64,000 bases of DNA from Candidatus Nitrotoga sp. CP45 (GTDB taxonomy: Bacteria > Pseudomonadota > Gammaproteobacteria > Burkholderiales > Gallionellaceae), in contig QFXJ01000015.1 of NCBI GenBank assembly GCA_003402375.1, forward strand, positions 1 through 64,000, given 5' to 3'. Positions 25,835 to 34,632 of the stretch are shown here, in pieces (the first letter of the stretch is position 1; each line of letters begins with the position of its first letter). The notes under the pieces were generated by a model, which was given only the letters and a program-made list of their open reading frames with translations, had not been told where the DNA came from and made no database searches. The translations under genes and the position numbers were made by a program.

Positions 25835-27187
25835 TTAGTTTAAGCTGGCTTCGTCGTCCAACCGATAAAGATTGTAACGCGCCTTGTAGAAACTCGGATC
25901 GAGTTGCAGTGCAGTAGCAAATTCGCGCCGCGCTTCATCATTGCGGTGGGCTAGCATGTATGCATAACCAAGGTTGTTGTGTACACGCGCCTTGCCAGGC
26001 GACTTTATCGCGGTATCTTCCCACAAACGAATCTCGCTAGCGTAATCCTGGTTTCGCAGAACGGTAAGGGAAGCCAAGCCTAGCAACAGTAGCGCAACGC
26101 AAGCCTGAGTTCTCGTTCCGTCCGTCCACAGCCTTAGCTCGATACACAAAGCAAGAGAGAGTGGCCATCCGGCCAGATACATCTGACGGTCGTTGGCGAT
26201 ATCGATACGCGGCAGAAACAGATGCAACGGGATTAGCTGCAACATCACCCACGCCAAGGCGAAACTGATCCACGGGCGTTCACGCCAGCAGGCTACCATG
26301 ATCACGAATAACGCAAGGAAGAAGACCAGTGGCAACAAAATTGCGGAAAAATCGTTTTGCAACGGCAGGCTCGGATCAATGTTCAGCCATAACGGTAAAG
26401 CCCATTGCCGCATCAGATAGGAAAAGGCAGCAATTTGATTTGCCATATTGCCTTGCAGGGAGTTAAGCTGGGCACTGCGTTCCATATGCGACAGGTAGCT
26501 GTCGTTGAACAGAAAAATCAGTGCGCCCAGAATCAGCACCAGCCAGCTCGGCCATTGCGGCGTCAGGGCACGTTTCCATTTGCCGCCACAAGCATATTCC
26601 CACAACAACAGCGCCAGCGGAAACGTCACGGCGGTTTCTTTGACGCCCAGGGCTATGACGAAGAGTAGCGGAGTCAGCCCATGCACTTTGACGCTGCTTT
26701 GCTGCGTGCGTCCGCTGATGTAAGCGAGCAGCCCTGCCAGATAGAACAGCGTCATCAATGAGGTGGAACGGCCGCATATATAGGTGACGGCCTCGGTATA
26801 GACGGGGTGGGCGGCGAACAGCAATGCGACAAAAATGGGAACTTGCCGGAGTTTATCCCACTGCCATTGTTGCTGCACAAAAGCCTGCGTTAACCTATAG
26901 ACCAGGTAAGCATTTGTCAAATGGATAAGCAGGTTGGTGAAATGAAAGCCGATTACACCCGTGCCCATTGTCCAGTTGAGTGTGTAGCTGAACTTGAGCA
27001 AGGGACGGATGCCGGTGGGCAAGCCTTCTGCCCAGCCTGCCCAGGAGTGTACGCTTGAATTGTTGACGATGACGTTGTAGTCATCGAACTGGAATGTGCC
27101 GTTAAGTGCATTCGCATAGCAGATTAATACTGCCAGCATGAGGCACAGCAGTACGCCGAAATCCGTTTCAGGGAGCCGCGCGGGCAT
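25835..27187 (-). CDS. GT-C membrane glycosyltransferase with C-terminal TPR (TMTC-like)
   Basis: About 450 residues with ten or more hydrophobic helices. An extracytoplasmic loop carries GTFQFDDYNVIVNN, matching the acidic DD motif of GT-C polyprenyl-phosphate-dependent O-mannosyltransferases (TMTC/PMT-like). PVYTEAVTYICGRSTSLMTLFYL is typical of TMTC relatives. One TPR unit lies at the C-terminus (KARVHNNLGYAYMLAHRNDEARREFATALQLDP). The ATG at 27187, inside the carboxypeptidase stop region, is preferred; an in-frame start at 27205 is possible. It overlaps the upstream gene by about 20 bp, so it is co-translated. Confidence 0.82.
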   Translation of the reverse strand: MPARLPETDFGVLLCLMLAVLICYANALNGTFQFDDYNVIVNNSSVHSWAGWAEGLPTGIRPLLKFSYTLNWTMGTGVIGFHFTNLLIHLTNAYLVYRLTQAFVQQQWQWDKLRQVPIFVALLFAAHPVYTEAVTYICGRSTSLMTLFYLAGLLAYISGRTQQSSVKVHGLTPLLFVIALGVKETAVTFPLALLLWEYACGGKWKRALTPQWPSWLVLILGALIFLFNDSYLSHMERSAQLNSLQGNMANQIAAFSYLMRQWALPLWLNIDPSLPLQNDFSAILLPLVFFLALFVIMVACWRERPWISFALAWVMLQLIPLHLFLPRIDIANDRQMYLAGWPLSLALCIELRLWTDGTRTQACVALLLLGLASLTVLRNQDYASEIRLWEDTAIKSPGKARVHNNLGYAYMLAHRNDEARREFATALQLDPSFYKARYNLYRLDDEASLN

Positions 27188-27965
27188 GATCGAAAGCGAG
27201 ATCAAGAATGTCTACAGCGTCCCACCAACGGTCTTTGCCGTGCAACATCACGAGCAGTATTTCGTGACCACTCCGTTTAGCAAAAGCTACAAGACACTTG
27301 CCGGCATTGGGTGTGTAACCCGTCTTGAGGCCGAGTGCGCCATCGTAGCGACCGATCAGCGCATTCTTGTTTGCCAGCGTGTAAAGCTTCTTGCCGTCTA
27401 ATGTGGCGATCTGCAAGTTTTTTTGCGAGGTAATCTCGAGCAATGAGGGGTATTTGAGTAGCTCATGCGCCAACCGCGCAAGATCATGTGCGCTGGAATA
27501 ATGTTGGGTGGCATCGTGCCCGCAGGCGTTGGCGAAATGTGTGTCGCGCATACCAAGCTCTTTTGCGCGGCGATTCATTCGAGCCACGAAACCTGATTCA
27601 CTTCCACTCAAGTGATCGGCCAGCGCATGGCAAGCGTCATTGGACGACGCGATCATTGTAGCGGCGAGCAGGTCTTGCACACGGAAGCGTTCGCCAGCCT
27701 TAAGCGCGATGCGCGAGCCCGTCTCAAGTGTAGATGCCAGACTGACCGATGCTACTTCTTGTAACTGTCCTTGTTCAAGGACCAGCAGCGCGGTCATCAA
27801 CTTGGTCAGGCTGGCAGGCGACAAGCGGTCATTGGGACGATGTTCCCAAATGGATACACCATCCACTTTGACGAGATAGGCGTTAGCGGCCTGTGGAAAA
27901 GGATCGGGCTGCGCCTGTGCAGCCATGATGTGGCACCACAGGAACAGCCCGACCAAATACTTCAT
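27168..27965 (-). CDS. D-alanyl-D-alanine carboxypeptidase (PBP5/6-like, S11)
   Basis: 265-residue periplasmic enzyme trimming the terminal D-Ala of peptidoglycan stem peptides. Signal peptide 1-18 (AAQA-Q). The active-site motifs are SLTK (about 52-55), SSN (about 107-109) and KTG in GLKTGYT (about 215). It lacks the C-terminal beta domain and amphipathic anchor of PBP5 (about 400 residues), so it is a short soluble type, as in PBP7/DacB-like forms. It overlaps the GT-C gene. Confidence 0.92.
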   Translation of the reverse strand: MKYLVGLFLWCHIMAAQAQPDPFPQAANAYLVKVDGVSIWEHRPNDRLSPASLTKLMTALLVLEQGQLQEVASVSLASTLETGSRIALKAGERFRVQDLLAATMIASSNDACHALADHLSGSESGFVARMNRRAKELGMRDTHFANACGHDATQHYSSAHDLARLAHELLKYPSLLEITSQKNLQIATLDGKKLYTLANKNALIGRYDGALGLKTGYTPNAGKCLVAFAKRSGHEILLVMLHGKDRWWDAVDILDLAFDHARAAP

Positions 27966-27968
27966 GCT

Positions 27969-28964
27969 TTAAAAGCCGAACATACCCTTCAGTTTTTTGA
28001 TACCTTCCAACATACCGTTGGCTGGGTTATTTGCGGAAGGCTTGTCGTTGTCTGGATTGTTCGCAGAGAACTTGCCCGATTCATGGGAAACATCCGCTTC
28101 ACTTGGCTTATTGTCATCCACAACGTCTTTCATGCCGCCCATGCATAGTTGAAAGCTCTCGGCGCTAGTCTTGCCTGTGTAGCTGCGGCCCTCGCATGCT
28201 TTACGGCGTCTTTCTTCACGATAAACCTTGGCTTCTGCCGGACAATATGCAGATAGCTGCTGATAATTATTACCATTGAGTCCCTTGCAAATAGTCTTGG
28301 TGGTGGCGGCCATATCCAGCTTGCACTCTTTGGCGATGGAAGCGTTTTTTGATTGTTGATCATGCTGAAGCAGCATGGCATAGGTTTGCACATCTTTAGA
28401 GGCATCCTTACGCACAATATCGCACAACTTTTTGCGCTGGTCGGCACAGTTGGTAAAGATGTGATCAGCACTCATGATCCAGACAGACGTGCTGTCGTAC
28501 CCTGAGGTGTCACACATTTGCGCTTTTGCTTTAGCAAGCATCTCTTCCGAATCACAAGCTCCTCCAATGCGCTTGCCGCTAAAAGCCATATTCATGTCAA
28601 TGTCTCGACCGCCTGATTTGCCTGATAGCTGCATCTTGCCTGCATAGCTGTTGGAGGTAGCAGTTTGCTCGCCAATGCCTGTCATTATCTCCCCGTTATG
28701 GTCGCAACGTGCTTTCCACGAGACTTTATTGCCGACGGTTTTGATATCAGACATCTGGCAGTTCTTGTCGCCGGAAGTCTTTCTGGGATCGCTTTCCCCG
28801 CCTTTAGCTATGCACACCTTCGTCGTAGTGGCGGGCATCGCGAAAGGCATGCCAGGAATTTCCATCTTGGAAGAGATTTCCCAGTATTCACCAGGTGCGG
28901 CATAGGCTACAGCACCTAACATACTGATCATCATGACTAGAATGGCGGTAAAGTATTTGTTCAT
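27969..28964 (-). CDS. DUF3617-domain exported protein
   Basis: 331 residues with a signal peptide (1-22, VAYAA-P). PGEYWEISSKMEIPGMPFAMPATTTKVCI and the cysteine-spaced KNCQMSDIKTVGNKVSWKARC form the DUF3617 domain (about 23-160). The rest is Cys- and Lys-rich, with eight or more cysteines likely in disulfides, and ends in a glycine- and asparagine-rich tail. Function is unknown. It lies 3 bp upstream of the carboxypeptidase gene on the same strand, so they share an operon. Confidence 0.82.
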   Translation of the reverse strand: MNKYFTAILVMMISMLGAVAYAAPGEYWEISSKMEIPGMPFAMPATTTKVCIAKGGESDPRKTSGDKNCQMSDIKTVGNKVSWKARCDHNGEIMTGIGEQTATSNSYAGKMQLSGKSGGRDIDMNMAFSGKRIGGACDSEEMLAKAKAQMCDTSGYDSTSVWIMSADHIFTNCADQRKKLCDIVRKDASKDVQTYAMLLQHDQQSKNASIAKECKLDMAATTKTICKGLNGNNYQQLSAYCPAEAKVYREERRRKACEGRSYTGKTSAESFQLCMGGMKDVVDDNKPSEADVSHESGKFSANNPDNDKPSANNPANGMLEGIKKLKGMFGF

Positions 28965-29119
28965 GATCGTTCCATAAAATTGATTGGTTGCTGAAAGATT
29001 ATAAATCTAAGCCTAGCTACACGTTGAATTTTACCCGCCCTCAACTTACCCTATGCGTCCAAGTTCAAAGTACAACGGCTAAAGGAAGCTTACTATAGCG
29101 CATAGCTTTTCCGAGGAAT

Positions 29120-29323
29120 ACTTTTTCTATTTGCAAAAATAGGGCTTCCAGGGGAGAAAGTCCATGAGTTGAACAAACAGCGTTTTGCCGATGTTCATTC
29201 ATGGCAGCCTCCGGCAGAAAAACAGGGATACGACTAGAACCGCTCTTTGCCAACACCCTTCATTGCTTGGAATTCTGAATCCATCATGGCTTTCAGCGAT
29301 TCGCCCTTTCGTTTAACCGGACA
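29120..29323 (-). pseudogene. 5' relic of an IS4-family (DUF4372-type) element
   Basis: The minus strand carries an element end TGTCCGGTTAA (29323-29313). About 115 bp further comes GGAGG and an ATG at 29198 opening MNIGKTLFVQLMDFLPWK, then a stop after six more codons. This N-terminus is typical of IS4-type transposases with a DUF4372 domain. The remaining transposase and the other end are gone. The element end supplies the gpsA stop codon and its last residues. The assignment rests on remembered family patterns. Confidence 0.5.
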
Positions 29324-30314
29324 GCAGCGAGTTAAATTCGGAGTTGGGCGCACGATTGAGCAATGCCTCGACCGCGCTCGCTGCCGGAACCTGCTCATAT
29401 AGTACGCTGTAAACCGCAGCACAGATCGGCATGTCTACGCCCAGGCGTTGCGCCAGATGATGCACTTCGCGAACTGTATAAACCCCCTCCGCCACGTGGC
29501 CCAATTGGCTCAGGATGTCCGGCAACGCCTGTTGTTGTGCCAGCAAAATGCCTACTTGTCGGTTACGTGACAGGTCACCGGTGCAAGTCAGGATCAAATC
29601 GCCGGCGCCAGATAACCCACTCAAGGTTTCCGCACGCACACCCATTTTCAATCCCAGCCTCGTCATTTCTGCCAACCCGCGCGTAATCAGCCCGGCGCGT
29701 GCATTTTGCCCATAACCCATGCCTTCGGCGATGCCAGCGGCAATAGCCAGTACATTCTTGACAGCGCCGCCCACCTCAACACCCATCACATCGGTGCTGG
29801 AGTAGATACGCAAGGAGGAGTGATGCAACGATTGCGCCATCTGTTTGGCAAATTTGCCATCGATAGATGCCAAAATCATGGCCGTGGGGAGACCGCGCGC
29901 CACTTCCAGAGCGAAGCTTGGCCCGGACAGCACGCCGCAGGTAAAATTCGGTAAGGTTTCTGCGGCCACTTGATGCGGCAGCTGTGTGGTACCCGCCTCA
30001 AAGCCCTTGCACGCCCAGATTACCGGAATCGGTATCGGAATTGCCGCAATCTGCTGTAGCGTGGCACGCAGGGCGGCAATTGGCACCGCTACCAATATTA
30101 GTTCCGCGCTAGTGAATGCGGCGTGCAAATCGGCAGTAAGATTTAGATCCGGCGGTAATGGAATTTCCGGCAGGTAACGCTGATTGTAGCCGGTGGCACG
30201 CATTGCTTCGATTTGCGCCGCGTCGTACGCCCACAAGGTAACGTGATGACGCGCAGACAGATTGATAGCCAGCGCGCTACCCCATGCGCCAGCACCCAGT
30301 ATAGTAATGTTCAT
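29313..30314 (-). CDS. gpsA: Glycerol-3-phosphate dehydrogenase [NAD(P)+]
   Basis: Makes sn-glycerol 3-phosphate for phospholipids from dihydroxyacetone phosphate. It has 333 residues from the ATG at 30314 (MNITILGAGAWGSALA); an upstream extension of 31 codons in the same frame is not part of the family. The Rossmann motif is GAGAWG (7-12). VWACKGFE, LSGPSFALEVA and VGGAVKNVLAIAAGIAEGMGYGQNA are the diagnostic blocks, the last containing the active lysine. The final LSG and stop come from an inserted IS end. Downstream member of the yibN-grxC-secB-gpsA group. Confidence 0.95.
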   Translation of the reverse strand: MNITILGAGAWGSALAINLSARHHVTLWAYDAAQIEAMRATGYNQRYLPEIPLPPDLNLTADLHAAFTSAELILVAVPIAALRATLQQIAAIPIPIPVIWACKGFEAGTTQLPHQVAAETLPNFTCGVLSGPSFALEVARGLPTAMILASIDGKFAKQMAQSLHHSSLRIYSSTDVMGVEVGGAVKNVLAIAAGIAEGMGYGQNARAGLITRGLAEMTRLGLKMGVRAETLSGLSGAGDLILTCTGDLSRNRQVGILLAQQQALPDILSQLGHVAEGVYTVREVHHLAQRLGVDMPICAAVYSVLYEQVPAASAVEALLNRAPNSEFNSLLSG

Positions 30315-30337
30315 CTTATTATTTAAAGAGGCGGTGG

Positions 30338-30784
30338 CTAATCGCCCCACACTTCGGTCGCCCTTACATAGCCCGTCATGCCATCCAAATGGCGTACTTT
30401 GACCCAACCATTATCAGAGCTCTCCAACCACTCCAACGCAACTTGCTGACGCGTATTGAATGCTATCGGCGCACCCGCATCTGCCGCCTGATGTACCGCA
30501 GCAAGCGGTATCATCACTGCCACAAAGCGCTTGCCGCTTAAGGCGCGTTTTTCTATCCAAGCCAAGCCACCCGAGCTGTCACGTACTTTAACCCAATCAT
30601 CCAGGCTAACAACCTGCTCCAACGGCAAGTAACGGTTTACCACAAATAATTTTTTTGCTTTAAGCGAAGGGGCATCATAAAGAATGGCGGAACTATCCAC
30701 GACAGACACGTAGTCCAGCGCACGCGCGAAACCTGTCGCTGTAACTAAAGCAATCAACAGGGATAGGGCGACCAGCGATTTCAT
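30338..30784 (-). CDS. Exported SH3-domain protein
   Basis: 148 residues with a signal peptide (1-22, ARA-L). Two bacterial-SH3 repeats are visible: about 24-75 (SAILYDAPSLKAKKLFVVN, WVKVRDSSGGLAWIEKRAL) and about 85-146 (NTRQQVALEWLESSDNGWVKVRHLDGMTGYVRATEVWG). Such modules bind cell wall peptides or act as adaptors. It lies 2 bp after secB and 23 bp before gpsA, inside the operon; this SH3 gene between secB and gpsA is common in betaproteobacteria. Confidence 0.82.
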   Translation of the reverse strand: MKSLVALSLLIALVTATGFARALDYVSVVDSSAILYDAPSLKAKKLFVVNRYLPLEQVVSLDDWVKVRDSSGGLAWIEKRALSGKRFVAVMIPLAAVHQAADAGAPIAFNTRQQVALEWLESSDNGWVKVRHLDGMTGYVRATEVWGD

Positions 30785-30786
30785 TT

Positions 30787-31281
30787 TTAATGCTGGGTAT
30801 TTGTTGCGGCCTGTGCCTGTGCCTGCTGCTGTTTCTGCTGATGGTATAACACCTCAAAATTGATCGGGCTAAGAAACACGGGAGCAAACCCGGCGTGAAT
30901 CGCCATATTCGATACCACCTCCCGGAGATAGGGATAAAGGATATTAGGGCAGACAATCGCCAATACCGACTCCAGCTCTTCCGCCGGTAGATTGCGCACT
31001 TGGAAAATACCGGCCTGTTTAGCCTCGATCAGGAACATCACCTTATCTTTTTCCGACAGCTTGGCGGTCACTGTAACAGTGACGGTTACTTCATATAAAC
31101 CCTCTTCCATAACATGGCTCTGAGTATTTAATTGCAGATCAATTTTCGGATTTTCGCGTTCCAAAAAAATGCTCGGCGCATTAGGGCTTTCCAGCGACAG
31201 GTCTTTCACATACAACTTCTCGATATTGAATAGGGGTTGTTGCTGTTCAGATGCGGCTGCGGGTGCTGATGCTTCACTCAT
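30787..31281 (-). CDS. secB: Protein-export chaperone SecB
   Basis: 164-residue tetrameric chaperone that keeps preproteins unfolded and hands them to SecA. Core blocks: FNIEKLYVKDLSLESPNAP (about 18-36), KAKLSEKDKVMFLIEAKQAGIF and CPNILYPYLREVVSNMAIHAGFAPVFLSPINFEVLY. The last 20 residues are Gln/Ala-rich, as in other members. It lies between grxC (23 bp) and the SH3 gene (2 bp). Confidence 0.97.
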   Translation of the reverse strand: MSEASAPAAASEQQQPLFNIEKLYVKDLSLESPNAPSIFLERENPKIDLQLNTQSHVMEEGLYEVTVTVTVTAKLSEKDKVMFLIEAKQAGIFQVRNLPAEELESVLAIVCPNILYPYLREVVSNMAIHAGFAPVFLSPINFEVLYHQQKQQQAQAQAATNTQH

Positions 31282-31304
31282 TATATTTACCCTTCATTTT
31301 AAAA

Positions 31305-31562
31305 TTAACTATTCAATAACTGACTTAATTCACCACTATGTTCCAACGCCACCAAATTATCGTAGGTACCGACAAGGCGTGTACCTATGTAAATTTGCGG
31401 CACGGTGCGTGCCCCGGTAATTTCCATCATTAGCCGGCGCTGCTCCGGTTGCAGATCCACACGTATTTTTTCAATTTCCGTTACACCTCGGGCGCGCAAC
31501 AGACGCTCTGCCAGCACGCAATACGGACATACTGCGGTGCAATACATTAATACCTTGGACAT
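31305..31562 (-). CDS. grxC: Glutaredoxin 3
   Basis: 85-residue thiol-disulfide reductase using glutathione. The redox site is CPYC at residues 9-12 (MYCTAVCPYCVLAERLL), with TVPQIYIG (cis-Pro) and GTYDNLVAL for glutathione binding. The start is taken at 31562 (MSKVLMYC); the 12 extra in-frame codons upstream are outside the domain. It follows yibN by 2 bp and precedes secB, as in E. coli yibN-grxC-secB-gpsA. Confidence 0.95.
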   Translation of the reverse strand: MSKVLMYCTAVCPYCVLAERLLRARGVTEIEKIRVDLQPEQRRLMMEITGARTVPQIYIGTRLVGTYDNLVALEHSGELSQLLNS

Positions 31563-31564
31563 CG

Positions 31565-31975
31565 CTATTTTTTCAATGGCAGGCCAGCCTTTTGCCAAGC
31601 AGACACGCCACCCACCAAATTATACGCCAACTCAAATCCATGCTTGTTCAGCAACACACAGGCCGCAGACGAACGTAGACCACTGCTGTCCATCACTACG
31701 ATAGGTTGCGTACGATAGCGTTCTAATTCTCCAATACTCTCATCAAGCTTGCCAAACGGAATTTGTTTCGCATTCAGGACGTGCCCGGCATTAAATTCTG
31801 CCACTTCGCGCACATCCAGGACTAATGCATTCTTGTAGTTGATCAGTTGCAGAGCGGCAGCACTGCTTACTTCTTTGACCCCACGTATGCTGTTGCCAAC
31901 AAACGACCATAGCAACATCAAACCGCTACTCACTGCCACTAAAATCATCCAGATATTATCTTGCATGAACTGCAT
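31565..31975 (-). CDS. yibN: YibN-like membrane-anchored rhodanese-fold protein, catalytic Cys replaced
   Basis: 136 residues from the ATG at 31975. One membrane helix (about 8-27) is followed by a rhodanese domain: ALVLDVREVAEFNAGHVLNAKQIPF, then VVMDSSGLRSSAACVLL and NLVGGVSAWQKAGLPL. In active rhodaneses the loop reads C-x-x-G-x-R-S. Here the Cys position is Asp (D-S-S-G-L-R-S), so sulfur transfer by the usual persulfide is not possible. It overlaps the upstream ligase gene by about 20 bp and precedes grxC by 2 bp. Confidence 0.9.
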   Translation of the reverse strand: MQFMQDNIWMILVAVSSGLMLLWSFVGNSIRGVKEVSSAAALQLINYKNALVLDVREVAEFNAGHVLNAKQIPFGKLDESIGELERYRTQPIVVMDSSGLRSSAACVLLNKHGFELAYNLVGGVSAWQKAGLPLKK

Positions 31976-33707
31976 GCTGCCGCTCCTCGTATTTTTGGAG
32001 GGCAAATTCTAGCAGAGCAGCGAAGTTCCCGGGGTTTTTCTGTGCCAACACACTTAACTCTCTATGCGCCACCTGAAAATCATTGGGATACGACCAGATG
32101 GCACGTTCCATCTGCAATTGTGCCGCAGCCTGCTCACCGGACAGCGCCAACAGCAGAGCCTCGCGGTACACCACTACACCAATCGGCGCAAACGACATCA
32201 CTCTCTCATTCAATATGCGCTTGTCAGCGAGATAGTCGACGCCCACCTTTATCTTGCCACTCATGAACAAATCAAAGTAAGGCCGCAGCGGGACTGGCGC
32301 ATGTGCTGCCATCAGGTCCTCACGCCAGGAATAACCGTCTTTGCTTACCGCCTGACGCAGCCCCATTAACATTTCCAGATTACGGTAATTCTGCAACATT
32401 TGCCCCAAGGACATCATCCCAAACAACAGTATGGTCGCCAGCGCCAGACGTCCCATAGAGCGTAATTTCAAGCGATAAATGGTAGTATCTAACATGCCTA
32501 GAGTAAGCGCTGCCACCCCCAAAAAATAGGCATACCATAACGGATATTCCAACAGACTGTGTATAGCCAGCACGCCCAGCAAGGCGTATCCCCACCAATG
32601 GTAAACGGTACGCTGTACGCGACTACATTGAATTAGCCACATCGCCAACGTACCCAATAAAATGAGCAAGCCAGCCAAACCCATTTCTGCGGCAATCTGC
32701 GTTACCAATGAATGCGCATTGTTATACAGGCCGACAATATCTGTGTTCCGCAAAACAGGGCCGAGTTGAAAATGCTGCCATGCGAACTGGCCAAAACCTG
32801 CGCCCAGCAGAGGAAACTGGGTAAATATCTGCCATCCTTCTCGCCACAAATACAACCGGATGCTACCGCTAGCCCCTTCGCCAAACAGACGCCGCATTGT
32901 GGTAACACTGCCGGAGGCCCCTTCCAGCCAAGGAATCTGCACCACTGCATGCATCAAACCGAAACCCAGCAACAACAACACGGTATAACGCAAAAGGGGC
33001 AAACAAGATTTATCGCTACGCTGCCACCACCAAGCCATTCCTGCCATGAACAGCAAATACAACCAGACGCTACGCGAGCCGCTCAATACCAGAACAAAAA
33101 GCAGCGGCATGGTCAACAGCGCAACGTACCATGCACGTAGCAGGCTGCGCATATACAACAAGCCCAACGAGATTAACCCCAGCGTAATGTAATTGGCGAA
33201 ATGGTTGGGCTGAGCCACATTGCCATAAACGGCCACGGAAATCTTGGCGGTAACCACAGCATCCAAAAAAGTATGCCAGCGATAATTTTGCAATATACCA
33301 GCCAAGGCATTGAGTTCAGCCCCCACCAGCAGAAATATAGCCAACACTGTAGTCAATGCAGGCAAACCGAATTCCTCGCGCAGGCGTTGACCGAGCATCA
33401 TTAATAGCGCTGCCCATAGCGAGTACAGGGCGAGCAACAAAATCTGATCAAAATAGCCCACCCTGCCCAGCACAAACTGCATCATGCCTAGCAGTAGCAG
33501 TCCAATGGGCAACAGAACGATGAGCGGAATTTCCGGTTGCAGCCAATAACGTTTTGTCACCAGCAGAGGCATGGCGGATAGCCCCAGAAAAGCGGCACCC
33601 CATTCTTGGTAGAAGGTGGTGAGCGGATAGGCATGGTAATAATACAGAAACGGCAAAACCCACATTAATCCGACGAATGTCAAGCTAATGTGGGCGATAC
33701 TAGGCAA
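31956..33707 (-). CDS. O-antigen ligase/polymerase family protein (PglL-like oligosaccharyltransferase)
   Basis: 583 residues with ten to twelve membrane helices and a large periplasmic loop. GNVAQPNHFANYITLGLISLG (about 160-180) matches the PglL motif. SGSRSVWLYLLF, LYLWREGWQIFTQFPLLGAGFGQF and YNNAHSLVTQIAAEMGLAGL mark the Wzy/WaaL-type domain. The C-terminal 130 residues (after FGMMSLGQML) correspond to Wzy_C_2. Such enzymes move lipid-linked glycans onto pilin or other proteins, or onto lipid A. No pilin gene is adjacent, so the acceptor is unknown. Confidence 0.85.
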   Translation of the reverse strand: MPSIAHISLTFVGLMWVLPFLYYYHAYPLTTFYQEWGAAFLGLSAMPLLVTKRYWLQPEIPLIVLLPIGLLLLGMMQFVLGRVGYFDQILLLALYSLWAALLMMLGQRLREEFGLPALTTVLAIFLLVGAELNALAGILQNYRWHTFLDAVVTAKISVAVYGNVAQPNHFANYITLGLISLGLLYMRSLLRAWYVALLTMPLLFVLVLSGSRSVWLYLLFMAGMAWWWQRSDKSCLPLLRYTVLLLLGFGLMHAVVQIPWLEGASGSVTTMRRLFGEGASGSIRLYLWREGWQIFTQFPLLGAGFGQFAWQHFQLGPVLRNTDIVGLYNNAHSLVTQIAAEMGLAGLLILLGTLAMWLIQCSRVQRTVYHWWGYALLGVLAIHSLLEYPLWYAYFLGVAALTLGMLDTTIYRLKLRSMGRLALATILLFGMMSLGQMLQNYRNLEMLMGLRQAVSKDGYSWREDLMAAHAPVPLRPYFDLFMSGKIKVGVDYLADKRILNERVMSFAPIGVVVYREALLLALSGEQAAAQLQMERAIWSYPNDFQVAHRELSVLAQKNPGNFAALLEFALQKYEERQHAVHAR

Positions 33708-33753
33708 ACGATTTCCTCATTCTCTAATAAGTGGTACAGAATATAAAAAGGCG

Positions 33754-34620
33754 CTAAGGTTTGATGCGATAAAATCGCGCCACCAGCGTTTTCCCTTTTA
33801 CATCTTCTAAGCGGTCATTCATGACAAGCCCCAATTTTTCTAAGCGGTCATCTGGATGGGGATGTGTTTTGAACAGCAGTGCCACGCTGCCGTCATCGTT
33901 AGCAAAATGACCTATTTTCTGTAGCACTTCGGGCAACGCAAAGGCATCATAACCGGCACGCGCGGCAAGCACCACCGCGATGCGGTCAGCCTCAAACTCG
34001 GCGTTTTTATCGAGCGAACGTGCCACAATTTCCGCACCGTTACCAATTAATTTTTGTACTTTGTCATTGCCACCGATCCGCTTGGAAATTAATTTTCCGC
34101 CCAAATCCACCAAACTGCTTTGCTGTAAAATTTTTAAATGATGCTTGCGGATGACATGGCCTATTTCGTGCCCCAGCACCCCGGCCAGTTCTGCCTCGTT
34201 TTGCAATAAGCTATACAGCCCACGAGTCAGGAAAATATAACCTCCCGGTGCGGCGAAAGCATTAACATCGCTCGATTCAATCACACCGAAATGCCAAGCC
34301 AAATCGGGACGCTCGCTTTGACTTGCCACCCAACGCCCGACATTATTGACATAACTTTGCAACCCCTGGTCTTTGACAAGCGCGGATGCACCCAGCAAGT
34401 TACCCGCAATTTGTCGGCCTATTGTAAATTCCTCTTCCTGCGAAATCCCGACAAGCCCTAACAAGGCACTACTTGTTGCGGCGTCAGATTTTTCTTCAAT
34501 CTTTTTTTGCACGCCATCCTTGAGGACTTTCTTGAATTCCTCCTCGAAATCAAAGCTCCAAGCAGCACTACAAAGAAGCGTCAATACCGTAACCGACAAG
34601 TACTTCATTATCGCTTTCAT
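33754..34620 (-). CDS. Periplasmic M48-family zinc metalloprotease
   Basis: 288 residues with an N-terminal signal peptide (to about residue 22, AAWS-F). Zinc motif HEIGH at 151-155, with the third ligand in EFEAD (about 207-211). NAFAAPGGYIFLTRGLYSLLQNEAELAGVLGHE is the BepA/LoiP-type core, and THPHPDDRLEKL near the C-terminus is also typical. Relatives degrade misfolded outer-membrane proteins. A start at residue 5 (MKYLSV) is possible. It lies 12 bp after the SH3 gene, last in the CHASE2-SH3-M48 operon. Confidence 0.92.
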   Translation of the reverse strand: MKAIMKYLSVTVLTLLCSAAWSFDFEEEFKKVLKDGVQKKIEEKSDAATSSALLGLVGISQEEEFTIGRQIAGNLLGASALVKDQGLQSYVNNVGRWVASQSERPDLAWHFGVIESSDVNAFAAPGGYIFLTRGLYSLLQNEAELAGVLGHEIGHVIRKHHLKILQQSSLVDLGGKLISKRIGGNDKVQKLIGNGAEIVARSLDKNAEFEADRIAVVLAARAGYDAFALPEVLQKIGHFANDDGSVALLFKTHPHPDDRLEKLGLVMNDRLEDVKGKTLVARFYRIKP

Positions 34621-34632
34621 CAGAGCGATCCT

